The translations under genes were made by a program, and so were the position numbers. Source: Lysinibacillus sp. B2A1 (lineage in GTDB: Bacteria > Bacillota > Bacilli > Bacillales_A > Planococcaceae). Taken from it: a DNA stretch of 64,000 nt. Shown here one piece after another: positions 38,992 through 48,628 of the stretch. Each line of letters begins with the position of its first letter. Position 1 is the first letter of the stretch. The notes under the pieces are model-generated. The model was given only the letters and a program-made list of their open reading frames with translations. It made no database searches and was not told where the DNA came from. The stretch spans positions 1,808,501 through 1,872,500 of the forward strand of contig CP027224.1 in assembly GCA_002973635.1 (NCBI GenBank), written 5' to 3'.

Positions 38992-39353
38992 TTCGTGGAC
39001 TTAGAGGAGCAATTACAATTGAATCTGACAAGCCAGAGCTTGTATGGGATGAGACAGCAAGATTAGTGCGAGAGGTAGTAGCAGCAAATCAAGTAGAGGT
39101 GGATGATATCGCTTCAATCCTTATATCCACAACACCTGATATTACGTCTGCATTTCCGGCACGTGCTGTACGATTAATGGACGGGTGGCAATATGTTCCT
39201 GTTATGTGCACACATGAAATGGATGTACCGAATGCATTACCATTATGTATTCGTGTATTAATTCATGCTGATGTAGAAGTAGCACAAAAAGATGTAAAGC
39301 ACTTGTATCTCAATGATGCAGTGAAATTAAGACCAGATTTAGCCCAAGCTTAA
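38988..39353 (+). CDS. aroH: Chorismate mutase, AroH type
   Basis: 121 residues from ATG 38988 (GGAGG at 38976-38980); an upstream in-frame start inside aroB is rejected. It matches the monofunctional AroH fold of B. subtilis (127 residues): MIRGLRGAITIESD at 1-14 with active-site Arg7, then ISTTPDITSAFPARAVR (~52-68; active-site Arg ~63) and MCTHEMDVPNALPLCIRVLIH (Glu/Arg at ~78 and ~90). It rearranges chorismate to prephenate for Tyr/Phe synthesis. In B. subtilis trpEDCFBA follow; here hisC comes 22 bp later. Confidence 0.95.
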   Translation: MIRGLRGAITIESDKPELVWDETARLVREVVAANQVEVDDIASILISTTPDITSAFPARAVRLMDGWQYVPVMCTHEMDVPNALPLCIRVLIHADVEVAQKDVKHLYLNDAVKLRPDLAQA

Positions 39354-39375
39354 AAAAGTAGAGGAGATGTTTGAG

Positions 39376-40476
39376 ATGAAATGGAAACAACAATTGGACG
39401 GTATGCAAGCTTATAAGCCAGGTAAACCAATTGAAGAAGTACAACGTGAATATGGCTTAAAGGAAGTCATTAAATTAGCATCGAATGAGAACCCGTTTGG
39501 ATGCTCACCTAAGGTAACAGCTTATTTACAAAATAATGCAGTGAATCATGCCCTTTATCCAGATGGCTATGCGCAAAATCTACGTACGGCTGTTGCAAAT
39601 TTTCTAGGTGTGAAAGAAACACAGCTTCTTTTTGGGAACGGCTCTGACGATATCATTGCTATTATTACACGTGCTTTGTTGTATCCAGGGGTAAATACAG
39701 TTATGGCTGACCCATCCTTCTCTCAATACTGGCATAATGCTGAAATAGAGGGTGCAGAAGTACGAAAAATACCATGTATTGAAGGTGCACATAATTTAGA
39801 TGCAATGGCAGCGGCAATTGATGAGCAAACATCCATTGTTTGGGTATGTAGTCCAAATAATCCAACAGGTGTTGTTATTCCGGATACAGACCTACGGGCC
39901 TTTTTTGCAAAGGTACCAAATGATGTCCTTGTCGTATTAGATGAAGCCTATATCGAATATGTGACACATCCTGGACACAAAGATACGCTACCATTAATCG
40001 ACGAGTATCCAAATGTATTATTATTGCGCACATTCTCAAAAGCATATGGTCTTGCTTCATTCCGAGTTGGCTATGCGATTGGACAACCAGATGTCATTGC
40101 TAAGCTGGACCCAGTAAGAGCGCCATTTAACAATACTATCTTAAGCCAAGCAGTTGCGGCAATCGCTTTAAGTGATCAAGACTATATACAAGCATGTCGT
40201 GAGGCGAATGAAAACGGTAAAAAGCAATATATTGAATTTTGTGAAAAACATAATTTAAAATACTTCCCTACTGATACAAACTTTATTTTCTTTAATATTA
40301 ATGCTGATAGCGATGTTGTATTCCAAGAGCTGATGAAACGAGGCTTTATAGTCCGAAGTGGAAAGGCTTTAGGATTACCTGGATTTATCCGTGTAACAAT
40401 CGGTACAGAGGCTCAAAATGAAGCGTTACTCGGTCAACTTGAGAATGTCCTTAAAGAGCAAGGTGTTTTTGCATGA
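39376..40476 (+). CDS. hisC: Histidinol-phosphate / aromatic aminotransferase
   Basis: 366 residues from ATG 39376 (AGAGGAG 9 nt upstream; ATG 39367 is too close). Class I/II aminotransferase: ASNENPFG near 37-44, NGSDDIIAIITRAL (~82-95), CSPNNPTGVVIP (~156-167), LDEAYIEY (~190-197), RTFSKAYGLASFRVGYAIG with PLP-Lys (~220-238) and a final RVTIGT. HisC in Bacillus serves both histidine and Tyr/Phe synthesis, which explains its place between aroH and tyrA. Overlaps tyrA by 4 nt. Confidence 0.95.
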   Translation: MKWKQQLDGMQAYKPGKPIEEVQREYGLKEVIKLASNENPFGCSPKVTAYLQNNAVNHALYPDGYAQNLRTAVANFLGVKETQLLFGNGSDDIIAIITRALLYPGVNTVMADPSFSQYWHNAEIEGAEVRKIPCIEGAHNLDAMAAAIDEQTSIVWVCSPNNPTGVVIPDTDLRAFFAKVPNDVLVVLDEAYIEYVTHPGHKDTLPLIDEYPNVLLLRTFSKAYGLASFRVGYAIGQPDVIAKLDPVRAPFNNTILSQAVAAIALSDQDYIQACREANENGKKQYIEFCEKHNLKYFPTDTNFIFFNINADSDVVFQELMKRGFIVRSGKALGLPGFIRVTIGTEAQNEALLGQLENVLKEQGVFA

Positions 40477-41570
40477 CACGCAAAGTACTCGTTATTGGGC
40501 TTGGCCTAATCGGAGGCTCAATTGCCTTGGCATTACAGAAGGCACCAGAAACGAAAATTATTGGCTATGATATGGACGCTAAAACACGTGAGCATGCCCA
40601 AACGCTAAATATCGTTCATGATATTGTCGTAGATCCCAAATCAGTTGCTGCTGACGTAGATGTTATTATATTTGGGACGCCAGTAAACGCAACACTTGAG
40701 TGGATGGAACAATTGAAAACATGGCCATTAAAGAAAAAAGTTATTGTAACAGATACAGGAAGTACAAAAAAAATGATTATGCAAAAGGCTGGGGAATTAA
40801 GAGAGCTAGGCATTACCTTTATTGGGGGTCATCCGATGGCGGGCTCTCATAAAAGCGGTGTATTAGCTGCGAAAGCTCATCTTTTTGAAAATGCTTATTA
40901 TATGCTGACACCACTAGCTGGTGAAGAAATTATCAACATGGCTCAGCTTGAAAGTTTATTAAAATTCACACATGCAAAAGTAGTCAGTGTTTCAGCTCGC
41001 GAGCATGATCATATGACAGCTGTTGTTAGTCACTTTCCACATGTAGTAGCTGCGTCTCTTGTGCATCAATTAGGCGGTGAAAATGGGGAATATCCGATGA
41101 CACGTTCACTTGCAGCGGGAGGCTTTCGTGATGTAACACGTATTGCCTCATCCAATCCGATATTATGGCGAGATATTACATTACAAAACCGTGATGAACT
41201 CATTGCACAGCTAGAGGGCTGGGAAAAGGAAATGGGGCGTGTAAAGGAGCTTCTACTACATGGGAGTTCGAATGATATTGAAGGCTATTTTGCGGTAGCA
41301 AAAGAGCTTAGAGATGAATTACCGATAAGTGCAGGTGCAATGTTTACCTCATTTGACTTATATGTAGATGTTCCTGACTATCCAGGGGTCATTTCTGAAG
41401 TAACAGGCCTGCTTGCAGATGAAGCAATCAGTATTACGAATTTACGTATCGTAGAGTCCCGTGAAGATGTTTTCGGGATTCTTGTAATTAGCTTGCAAAA
41501 TGAAAGTGACAGAGAACGTGCAGCGGCTTGTATCCAAAAGCGTGCAAAATTTGAAACATATATTTCATAG
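40473..41570 (+). CDS. tyrA: Prephenate dehydrogenase
   Basis: 365 residues. NAD-binding GLGLIGGSIALAL at ~9-21, DTGSTKKMIMQKA (~91-103), GGHPMAGSHKSGVLAAKAHLFENA (read as GGHPMAGSHKSG plus FENA; catalytic His), and a C-terminal ACT-like domain (~292-365, DVPDYPGVISEVTGLLADE) that probably senses tyrosine. It converts prephenate to 4-hydroxyphenylpyruvate. Overlaps hisC (ATGA). An 85-bp gap with an imperfect hairpin (GAAAGCG/CGCTTTC at ~41605-41628) separates it from aroA. Confidence 0.95.
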   Translation: MTRKVLVIGLGLIGGSIALALQKAPETKIIGYDMDAKTREHAQTLNIVHDIVVDPKSVAADVDVIIFGTPVNATLEWMEQLKTWPLKKKVIVTDTGSTKKMIMQKAGELRELGITFIGGHPMAGSHKSGVLAAKAHLFENAYYMLTPLAGEEIINMAQLESLLKFTHAKVVSVSAREHDHMTAVVSHFPHVVAASLVHQLGGENGEYPMTRSLAAGGFRDVTRIASSNPILWRDITLQNRDELIAQLEGWEKEMGRVKELLLHGSSNDIEGYFAVAKELRDELPISAGAMFTSFDLYVDVPDYPGVISEVTGLLADEAISITNLRIVESREDVFGILVISLQNESDRERAAACIQKRAKFETYIS

Positions 41571-41654
41571 GTGCTTCTTAGTTAGGGAAATGCCTGTTTA
41601 CAAGAAAGCGTCGAATTACGGCGCTTTCTATCTTCATATTGGAGGGGAAAAACA

Positions 41655-42941
41655 ATGAGTGAAAAAGTATTACAATATAATAAACCTTCCTTACAAGGAA
41701 CTTTAACAATCCCAGGTGACAAATCAGTTTCTCACCGTTCGGTTATGTTCGGAGCGATTGCAACAGGTAAAACGACAGTAGATGGCTTTTTATTAGGAGA
41801 GGATTGTTTAAGTACAATTGATTGCTTCCGTAAACTCGGTGTAAAAATAGATGTGGAAGGCACAAATGTCTCCATAGACAGTCCAGGAATTGACGCATGG
41901 CAAGAGCCTTCTGAGGTATTATTTACTGGCAACTCAGGGACAACGACACGCCTAATGTTAGGGATTTTAGCAGGCTCCAAAGTCCATTCAGTAATGACGG
42001 GGGATGCATCAATTGGCAAGCGACCAATGCGTCGTGTCATAGATCCTTTACGTCAAATGGGCGCACACATTACGGGGAGAGCAAATGGTCAATACACCCC
42101 ATTAGCTATCCAGGGGACACCGTTACAGGCGATTGATTATCATATGCCTGTTGCCAGTGCTCAAGTGAAATCGGCTGTTCTACTGGCAGGCTTACGGGCG
42201 GAAGGTACCACTATCGTACGAGAAACGGAAATTTCTAGGGACCATACTGAACGCATGCTCCGTCAATTTGGTGCAGAGATTGATGTGATGGATGGTGTAA
42301 TCTCATTTGAAGGAGGTCAAACTCTAACAGGGACACATGTGTCTGTACCAGGTGATATTTCGTCAGCTGCCTTTTTCTTAGTGGCAGGTGCTATCTGTCA
42401 AAATAGTAAAATCACGCTAGAAAATGTCGGCATTAATCCAACGCGCGACGGTATCATTGAAATTCTTCAAAATATGGGTGCCTCAATGACAGTGATTCCA
42501 AATGAAGATAGTCAGTCAGAGCCGACTGCAACAATTACAATTGAAACGTCAACATTAAAAGCCACTACAATTGAGGGAGAGATTATTCCTCGACTTATCG
42601 ATGAAATTCCAATTCTTGCTTTATTAGCCACACAGGCAGATGGCAAAACCATCATTAAGGATGCTGAGGAGCTAAAAGTAAAGGAAACAGACCGAATAGC
42701 GGCTGTGGTAGATGAATTAAGAAAACTTGGTGCTAAAATTGAAGCTACGGAAGATGGTATGATGATTGAGGGACCAACTCCATTACAAGGTTCTAGCCTT
42801 CAAACATATGGAGATCATCGTATCGGTATGATGGGCGCTATAGCAGCACTTATAACAGAAGGAACAGTTACATTAGACGACGCTGACTGTATTGCAGTGT
42901 CTTACCCAACATTTTTTGAGCATATCGAATCTGTAAAGTAA
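41655..42941 (+). CDS. aroA: EPSP synthase (3-phosphoshikimate 1-carboxyvinyltransferase)
   Basis: 428 residues (gene aroE in B. subtilis nomenclature). [18 protein letters not shown] at ~22-39, [19 protein letters not shown] (~92-110), [19 protein letters not shown] (~121-139), [13 protein letters not shown] (~166-178), [18 protein letters not shown] (~338-347) and YGDHRIGM (~382-389). The NSGTTxR and GDKSVSHR patterns are of the class II, Gram-positive type. It joins PEP to shikimate-3-phosphate. Own strong site (GGAGGGG) 8 nt upstream; last of the aro genes and followed by a terminator. Confidence 0.97.
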   Translation: MSEKVLQYNKPSLQGTLTIPGDKSVSHRSVMFGAIATGKTTVDGFLLGEDCLSTIDCFRKLGVKIDVEGTNVSIDSPGIDAWQEPSEVLFTGNSGTTTRLMLGILAGSKVHSVMTGDASIGKRPMRRVIDPLRQMGAHITGRANGQYTPLAIQGTPLQAIDYHMPVASAQVKSAVLLAGLRAEGTTIVRETEISRDHTERMLRQFGAEIDVMDGVISFEGGQTLTGTHVSVPGDISSAAFFLVAGAICQNSKITLENVGINPTRDGIIEILQNMGASMTVIPNEDSQSEPTATITIETSTLKATTIEGEIIPRLIDEIPILALLATQADGKTIIKDAEELKVKETDRIAAVVDELRKLGAKIEATEDGMMIEGPTPLQGSSLQTYGDHRIGMMGAIAALITEGTVTLDDADCIAVSYPTFFEHIESVK

Positions 42942-42954
42942 AAAATGGTGAAAG

Positions 42955-42982
42955 ACTTCCCAAGTAATTGGGGAGTTTTTTC
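42955..42982 (+). terminator. Terminator after aroA
   Basis: ACTTCCCAA (42955-42963) pairs with TTGGGGAGT (42968-42976), loop GTAA, then T6. Confidence 0.85.
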
Positions 42983-43037
42983 TTGTTTCGAAAGAAAATG
43001 TTTTGTAGCATAAAGATATCAATGAAAGAATAGGTGA

Positions 43038-44306
43038 ATGACTGTGAACAATGCGATGACTGAAATGATGCAAGCGCTTGAACAAGGGGACTTAGCATTA
43101 ATTGATCAGCTGATGGAATCTTTTTTAATGAAGGAGCTGCCCGAAGAAATTTATGCACTAGCTGAGGTTTTTATGCAGTATGGGTATATGAAAGAAGCTG
43201 ACCGTGTACTGGAGCATTTGCAATTTTTATTCCCAGATGAGGCACAGTTAAAAATCGATCGTGCAAATGTTTTAATGGAGCTTGGTGATGAGGATGATGC
43301 ATTAGATTTATTACTGGAAATTGAGGAGACCTCCCCGGAATATCCGCAAGCTTTATTAGTCTTAGCGGATTATTACCAAATGCAAGGATTGTTTGAGGTA
43401 GCGGAAAAACGTATCAATGAGGCGTTAGCTATTTTACCTGATGAGCCGTTATTGCATTTTGCCAAAGCAGAACTATTATTTGAAACAGGCCGTTTTTCAG
43501 AGGCTGCGAGACTATATGAAGAGTTAAATGAACAACAAGGCGAATTTGCAGGTGTAAGCCTTCTTGAACGCCTTGCTGAGGTATATAGAGCTGGTGCGGC
43601 CTATGAAACAGCTTTAGAGTATTATTTAACAGCTCTTGAGGATGAAGTAAAGCCAGATATTTTATTTGGCGCAGCTTATTCTGCATTTCAATCACAAAAA
43701 TATGAAATGGCAATTAAACAATTAGAAGAATTAAAAGAATTAGATCCTGATTATTTTTCTGCCTATTTATTACTCGCCGAAAGCTATGCTATGACAGAAG
43801 ATAATAAAAAAGCCTATAGTGTTATTCTGGAAGGTTTAAAACGGGATGAATTCGATAAAACCTTATATTTATTTGCTGGCAAAATGGCGCTGAAAAATGG
43901 ACTACAGGCTGAAGCAGAACAGTATTTACGTGAGGCGATTGCGTTAGATCCTGAATACATGGAGGCAGTATTAGCCTTAATTTCTCTTTTGGCACAGCAA
44001 GAACGATTTGATGATGTCATCGAATTATTTGAGACTTTGCAGCAAAATGATTTTGAATGGAGCGCTTTATATCCATTTGCTGCTGAGGCATATGAAAATT
44101 TAGAATTGTACGACCGTGCATACGAATTTTACAATTTGGCATATAATGATTTTAAGGAAGACGCAACATTTTTAGAAAAATATGTTTACTTCTTGTTAGA
44201 GGAAGGAAAGCGTTCAAAAGCGAAGGAAGTACTCGGCCAATTAATAGCTATTCAACCAGGTGAACCAGAGTGGCAAGAGAAGTTAGAATCCTTAGAATTT
44301 GAGTAA
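43038..44306 (+). CDS. ypiA: TPR-repeat protein YpiA
   Basis: 422 residues, cytosolic, built of about eleven tetratricopeptide helix pairs (for example PQALLVLADYYQMQGLFEVA and AYEFYNLAYNDFKEDATFLE). No catalytic motif. Position directly after aroA and before ypiB matches B. subtilis YpiA. ATG 43038 or GTG 43044 may be the start; AGGTG at 43032-43036 favours GTG 43044. Function unknown; TPR proteins normally serve as protein-binding scaffolds. The following gene starts 14 nt after the stop, so they are likely co-transcribed. Confidence 0.85.
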   Translation: MTVNNAMTEMMQALEQGDLALIDQLMESFLMKELPEEIYALAEVFMQYGYMKEADRVLEHLQFLFPDEAQLKIDRANVLMELGDEDDALDLLLEIEETSPEYPQALLVLADYYQMQGLFEVAEKRINEALAILPDEPLLHFAKAELLFETGRFSEAARLYEELNEQQGEFAGVSLLERLAEVYRAGAAYETALEYYLTALEDEVKPDILFGAAYSAFQSQKYEMAIKQLEELKELDPDYFSAYLLLAESYAMTEDNKKAYSVILEGLKRDEFDKTLYLFAGKMALKNGLQAEAEQYLREAIALDPEYMEAVLALISLLAQQERFDDVIELFETLQQNDFEWSALYPFAAEAYENLELYDRAYEFYNLAYNDFKEDATFLEKYVYFLLEEGKRSKAKEVLGQLIAIQPGEPEWQEKLESLEFE

Positions 44307-44320
44307 AGGAGGGAGTGGGT

Positions 44321-44878
44321 ATGACTGCTTCTGTATCAGTTGTCGATAAAAAAGCATTTGTTCGATGGTTTTTAAAAAATTATCAATTGAAACGTCGTGA
44401 GTGTGTATGGATTTTAAATTATCTTTTAAGTAATGACGAACTATTAAAGCGAATCCGATTTGTTGAAGAAGCACACTATTGCCCAAGAGCAATGGTGATG
44501 TCAACTGTTGACTCAACTGGTGTGCCATTTCGTTTTTATAAAGGCAATGTAATGACAGCAGATGCTGAGAAATCCTTTCATGATTTACGCTTACATGAAC
44601 AAGAAGATATGTATATACAATTGAATTTTCCGAATATACCACCAAGTGCACAATACTTAGCAGTTCTTGAAGAAAACCCTTATATGCCAGAAACACTTAT
44701 TGTAAGTGAAAAAGACCGTTTACTGGCAGAAGAGCTGCTTTCCAACAGCTTACTCGTATTCCAAGAAGAAAAATTACTCGCACAAATTGATGAAGCTCTC
44801 GATCAGGGAGATGAAGAGCGCTTTTATGAATTGTCCAATTTGTTACAAGCTTTAAAAGAAACGGCTAATTTACATTAG
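44321..44878 (+). CDS. ypiB: UPF0302/YpiB family protein with IDEAL domain
   Basis: 185 residues from ATG 44321 (AAAGGAGG 8 nt upstream). N-terminal UPF0302 region (FVRWFLKNYQLKRRECVWIL, FVEEAHYCPRAMVMSTVDS) and C-terminal IDEAL-type motif (LLAQIDEALDQGDEERFYEL). In B. subtilis YpiB cooperates with YpiF in turnover of the cytochrome b6 subunit QcrB/lipopolysaccharide-like control is not established; only the genomic link with qcr is sure here. Cytosolic. The order ypiA-ypiB-ypiF-qcrABC is conserved. Confidence 0.85.
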   Translation: MTASVSVVDKKAFVRWFLKNYQLKRRECVWILNYLLSNDELLKRIRFVEEAHYCPRAMVMSTVDSTGVPFRFYKGNVMTADAEKSFHDLRLHEQEDMYIQLNFPNIPPSAQYLAVLEENPYMPETLIVSEKDRLLAEELLSNSLLVFQEEKLLAQIDEALDQGDEERFYELSNLLQALKETANLH

Positions 44879-45021
44879 TGATAGGTAAAAATTGAATGTC
44901 CTTTATCCACCTCGATATGGTAACATAACTAGTGAATGATTGTTTTCACTTTTTATTGGCTATCCTATTTAAAGAGTGGAAAAGGGCATTTTTATGTTGG
45001 TAAGATAAGGAGGTTTGTTGA

Positions 45022-45471
45022 ATGTATTTTAACGCAAACGATGTGACATCGTTTATGGCGCAGAAGGAATTTATCGATACAGCAATTGTTCCACTCGTAT
45101 CTATCGATCTAACTTCTGAAAAAATGAAACAGAGCGGAGCAGAAGCAGATTTTTTGTTATCGTTGACGTCATTTATTGAGCAGCAATTTAAAGGCCGTTT
45201 AATACTGTTGCCACCATTTTCGTATAGTGCAGCTATGAAAAATGAAGAATTGCCTCAGCAATTAGAATCACAATTACATAATGCTGGTTTTAAGCATGTG
45301 TTCTTCATTACTTGTGACCATTTTTGGACAAATATTGGAGAAGTAGTAAATGTTATTTGGTTACCAGCGATTCCATTAGAAAGCATGGATAAAGGTGTGA
45401 AAAACTCTATTCTTGAGGATCAACTACGACAAGTGATTCCGACTTTTTCGACCAAATGGGCACAGATTTAA
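45022..45471 (+). CDS. ypiF: DUF2487 protein YpiF
   Basis: 149 residues. Short hydrophilic alpha/beta protein without signal or membrane segment: MYFNANDVTSFMAQKEFIDT at the start, SLTSFIEQQFKGRLILLPPF in the middle, VFFITCDHFWTN near 95. It matches DUF2487/YpiF by length and by location between ypiB and qcrA. Function not established. AAGGAGG 9 nt before ATG 45022. About 140 bp separate it from ypiB and 150 bp from qcrA, which may have its own promoter. Confidence 0.85.
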   Translation: MYFNANDVTSFMAQKEFIDTAIVPLVSIDLTSEKMKQSGAEADFLLSLTSFIEQQFKGRLILLPPFSYSAAMKNEELPQQLESQLHNAGFKHVFFITCDHFWTNIGEVVNVIWLPAIPLESMDKGVKNSILEDQLRQVIPTFSTKWAQI

Positions 45472-45625
45472 CAATTTGTTTCAATAAATGTTCACATTCT
45501 CCAGCTTTCCACAGAATGCTATATTGACCAAGCTATGGACTTGATATATCATAGATATGTCCTAGTATTACTATTTGTAAAAGTATGTCCGTTGGACTGA
45601 CCTTTAAGTTAGAGGGGGGAAAAAA

Positions 45626-46132
45626 ATGAGTAATAATCGAGTTTCACGTCGTCAATTCCTAAGCTATACACTAACTGGTGTAGGTGGCTTTATGGCGGCA
45701 GGTATGCTGATGCCAATGGTCCGTTTTGCGATTGACCCAGTGCTACAAAATCATGGCGGTGGGGATTTTATACAAACAGAGCATAAAATCGCTGATATTA
45801 CTGACACACCTGTTAAAGTTGACTTAAAATTTGAACAAGTTGATGCATGGTACAAATCAGAAGTAACAAATATGGCATGGGTTTACAAAGAGGGTGACCA
45901 AATTATAGCCTTATCTCCTGTTTGTAAGCATTTAGGATGTATGGTGAACTGGGGACAAGATTCAGCACACCCAGATCAATTCTTCTGTCCTTGTCATGCT
46001 GGACGTTACGAGAAAAACGGTAATAACGTTCCAGGTACACCACCTACAGGTCCGTTGGATGAATATGAAGTATCAGAAAAAGATGGTTACTTAATGCTGG
46101 GTCCAACTAAAGCAAATACTCTAGTTAAATAA
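45626..46132 (+). CDS. qcrA: Menaquinol:cytochrome c reductase Rieske subunit
   Basis: 168 residues (167 in B. subtilis). An N-terminal Tat-like signal anchor SRRQFLSYTLTGVGGFMAAG carries the twin arginine. The [2Fe-2S] cluster boxes are CKHLGC (~107-112) and CPCHAGRYEKNG (~127-138), with both Cys-His pairs present, plus the Pro loop GTPPTGPLDEY. It carries electrons from menaquinol to cytochrome c in the bc complex, on the outer face of the membrane. First of qcrA-qcrB-qcrC, separated by 19 and 41 bp. Confidence 0.96.
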   Translation: MSNNRVSRRQFLSYTLTGVGGFMAAGMLMPMVRFAIDPVLQNHGGGDFIQTEHKIADITDTPVKVDLKFEQVDAWYKSEVTNMAWVYKEGDQIIALSPVCKHLGCMVNWGQDSAHPDQFFCPCHAGRYEKNGNNVPGTPPTGPLDEYEVSEKDGYLMLGPTKANTLVK

Positions 46133-46151
46133 GTAAGGGGGTACGACAACA

Positions 46152-46826
46152 GTGCTAAATAAAATTTATGATTGGGTCGATGAACGCCTAGATATTACAC
46201 CGATTTGGCGTGATATTGCAGACCATGAAGTGCCTGAGCACGTAAACCCTGCACATCATTTTTCAGCATTCGTTTACTGTTTTGGTGGATTAACGTTCTT
46301 CATTACAGTTATACAAATTCTATCTGGTATGTTTTTAACAATGTACTATGTACCAGACGTAGTGAATGCATGGAAGTCAGTTTATTATTTACAAAACGAA
46401 GTAGCATTTGGTGAGATCGTACGCGGTATGCACCACTGGGGAGCTTCATTAGTAATCGTAATGATGTTCTTACATACGCTTCGTGTATTCTTTACAGGTT
46501 CTTATAAGAAACCTCGTGAATTAAACTGGATGGTTGGTGTAGGTATTTTTGGGGTAATGATGGGTCTTGGCTTTACAGGATACTTATTACCGTGGGATAT
46601 GAAAGCATTATTCGCTACAAAAGTAGGTATCGAAATTGCTGCATCTGTACCGTTTATCGGTGGGATAATTAAAATCTTATTAGCGGGTGACTCTACGATT
46701 CTTGGAGCTCAAACGTTAACACGATTCTTTGCGATTCATGTATTCTTCTTACCTGCAGTATTGTTTGGGTTACTTGCAGCGCACTTTATCATGATTCGTC
46801 GTCAAGGAATTTCAGGACCGTTGTAA
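46152..46826 (+). CDS. qcrB: Menaquinol:cytochrome c reductase cytochrome b6 subunit
   Basis: 224 residues from GTG 46152, the same length as B. subtilis QcrB. Four membrane helices; b-heme His pairs in GMHHWGASLVIVMMFLHTLR (~97-116) and in RFFAIHVFFLP with the later AAHF (~196-216). GFTGYLLPWD is typical of the cytochrome b6 quinol site. A Cys near heme ci, if present, cannot be assigned with certainty by eye. It is the membrane core of the bc complex, quinol-oxidising. Confidence 0.96.
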   Translation: MLNKIYDWVDERLDITPIWRDIADHEVPEHVNPAHHFSAFVYCFGGLTFFITVIQILSGMFLTMYYVPDVVNAWKSVYYLQNEVAFGEIVRGMHHWGASLVIVMMFLHTLRVFFTGSYKKPRELNWMVGVGIFGVMMGLGFTGYLLPWDMKALFATKVGIEIAASVPFIGGIIKILLAGDSTILGAQTLTRFFAIHVFFLPAVLFGLLAAHFIMIRRQGISGPL

Positions 46827-46867
46827 TTGTCTTGACGGTTCGATGATCTTTAAAAGGAGGGGACACT

Positions 46868-47662
46868 ATGCATCGCGGAAAAGGAATGAAATTTGTCGGC
46901 GATTCTCGTATTAAAGCGAGTCACAGAATGCCGAACGTTCCAAAGGATTATTCTGAGTATCCAGGTAAGACGGAAGCTTTCTGGCCAAACTTCTTACTTA
47001 AAGAGTGGATGGTAGGTGCTGTATTCTTAATTGCTTATTTATTATTAACAGTTGCCCATCCATCACCACTTGAAGGGCCAGCAGATCCAACTAGAGCCTA
47101 TACACCACTACCGGACTGGTACTTCTTATCTATGTATCAACTTTTAAAATACTCATTTGCTTCTGGTCCATACCAAGTCATTGGAACCCTTGTAATTCCA
47201 GGTCTTGCATTTGGAGCACTATTATTAATGCCATTTTTAGACAGAGGTCCAGAACGTCGTCCATCTAAACGTCCGTTACCAACTGCGTTTATGTTATTAA
47301 CTTTGGCTGCTATGTTCTACTTAACTTGGGAGTCAGTTGTTAATCACGACTGGGAAGCTCAAAAAGCTATGGGTGCCATTGTAGAAGAGGTTGAAGTTGA
47401 AATTGATGAATCTCTACCAGGATTTGCTATTTGGAATGGTGACACTGGTGAACAAGCTAAATCTTGTATCGGTTGTCACGCTGCTGACTTAAAAGGTGGT
47501 CCAGCTGCTCCAAAATTAGTTGGTAATACACTAACAGCTGAAGAAATTGAAGATATTATTCACAATGGTCGCGGTGATATGCCACCTGGTGCATTTACTG
47601 GTACAGATGAAGAAGCGAAGCAATTAGCTGAATTTATTGCAAGCTTAAAAGCTAAAGAATAG
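46868..47662 (+). CDS. qcrC: Menaquinol:cytochrome c reductase b/c fusion subunit
   Basis: 264 residues (255 in B. subtilis). The N-terminal half is like cytochrome b subunit IV with three membrane helices (WMVGAVFLIAYLLLTVAHP, GTLVIPGLAFGALLLMPFL, TAFMLLTLAAMFYLTW) and PDWYFLSMYQLLKYS. The C-terminal half is a cytochrome c domain with heme motif CIGCHA (~201-206) and the methionine ligand region RGDMPPGAF (~235-243). This b/c fusion is the hallmark of the Bacillus-type complex. GGAGGGG before ATG 46868. Followed by a terminator. Confidence 0.96.
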   Translation: MHRGKGMKFVGDSRIKASHRMPNVPKDYSEYPGKTEAFWPNFLLKEWMVGAVFLIAYLLLTVAHPSPLEGPADPTRAYTPLPDWYFLSMYQLLKYSFASGPYQVIGTLVIPGLAFGALLLMPFLDRGPERRPSKRPLPTAFMLLTLAAMFYLTWESVVNHDWEAQKAMGAIVEEVEVEIDESLPGFAIWNGDTGEQAKSCIGCHAADLKGGPAAPKLVGNTLTAEEIEDIIHNGRGDMPPGAFTGTDEEAKQLAEFIASLKAKE

Positions 47663-47670
47663 GCTTAGTT

Positions 47671-47700
47671 TAAAAGAGTCAGGAAACTGGCTCTTTTTTT
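47671..47700 (+). terminator. Terminator of the qcr operon
   Basis: AAGAGTCAG pairs with CTGGCTCTT (one G-U pair) around a short AAA-containing loop, then a T7 tract. Confidence 0.85.
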
Positions 47701-47983
47701 CTCGCTTTATATAAGACTGTTTCAGCTTCAATAAAGTTCCCGTGAAATATATTTTATTACAATAATATTTTATATGTGCAAACCCCTTCCATAACCATCC
47801 AAAATCAGACTTCTGTATCAATAAATTTAGAAGCTTAACAATTTGCGGGCTGAATAGTTTGTACCATTTTGTTAGAATAGATATTGTCTTCCCATCATAA
47901 AAGAGGGAGATTAAACGATATGATACATAATTACAGTTAAAAAAGGCATCTTAGTAAAGACGTAAGATAAAGGGGTGTTAAAC
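47701..47983. other. Intergenic region between qcrC and ypjA
   Basis: About 280 bp of AT-rich DNA. No gene seen; likely promoter region of ypjA. Confidence 0.5.
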
Positions 47984-48580
47984 ATGCAAATTACACGTGC
48001 AAATATCTGGTATCTCCTTACACATAAATCATTTTTAGTTGTACTACTCATTATTAATCTACTTGGAACAATCTACGGCTATTATTGGTATGGCGGGCAG
48101 CTAGCAATAACAAAGCCTATTTTTTATATTTTTGTGCCAGATAGCCCAACTGCCAGCTTATTCTTTTGTTTTGTTTTGTTAGTTTGGATTAAGGGAAAGA
48201 GTTGGCCTTTGATGGAAGTGCTTGCTCTTGTCACGTTAGTGAAATATGGAATTTGGGCAGATGTGATGAATATTTGGACCCTGATTGAAACAGGCTCGAT
48301 TGGCTGGCAAGGATGGATGCTGGTAGGCTCCCATTTTGCAATGGCTGTTCAAGCGATCCTTTATATTGGGAAATACGTTTTTACATACTGGCATATTGCT
48401 GTGGCAGCAGTTTGGACATTACATAATGATGTGATTGATTATGTTTTTGGACAAATGCCCATGTACCGTGACTTAGCGGATTATACTAACTATATTGGCT
48501 ATTTTACATTTTGGTTATCAATTGCATGTATATTTTTAGCTATTTTCTCAATTAGGTGGCGCAAATATTTGCTGAAATAA
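47984..48580 (+). CDS. ypjA: DUF1405 membrane protein YpjA
   Basis: 198 residues from ATG 47984 (AGGGG 8 nt upstream; GTG 47975 overlaps the site). About six hydrophobic segments, starting FLVVLLIINLLGTIYGYYWYGGQL with the typical GxIYGYYWY motif of DUF1405, and WHIAVAAVWTLHNDVIDYVFG near residue 150. Polytopic membrane protein of unknown function. It keeps its B. subtilis place downstream of qcrC; the lipoprotein-like ypjB that normally follows is absent, and a metallopeptidase gene takes that place. Confidence 0.88.
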   Translation: MQITRANIWYLLTHKSFLVVLLIINLLGTIYGYYWYGGQLAITKPIFYIFVPDSPTASLFFCFVLLVWIKGKSWPLMEVLALVTLVKYGIWADVMNIWTLIETGSIGWQGWMLVGSHFAMAVQAILYIGKYVFTYWHIAVAAVWTLHNDVIDYVFGQMPMYRDLADYTNYIGYFTFWLSIACIFLAIFSIRWRKYLLK

Positions 48581-48628
48581 GGTATTGATTATAGAATTAT
48601 AGTATCGAGGTAGAAAGGGGTTAGAAAA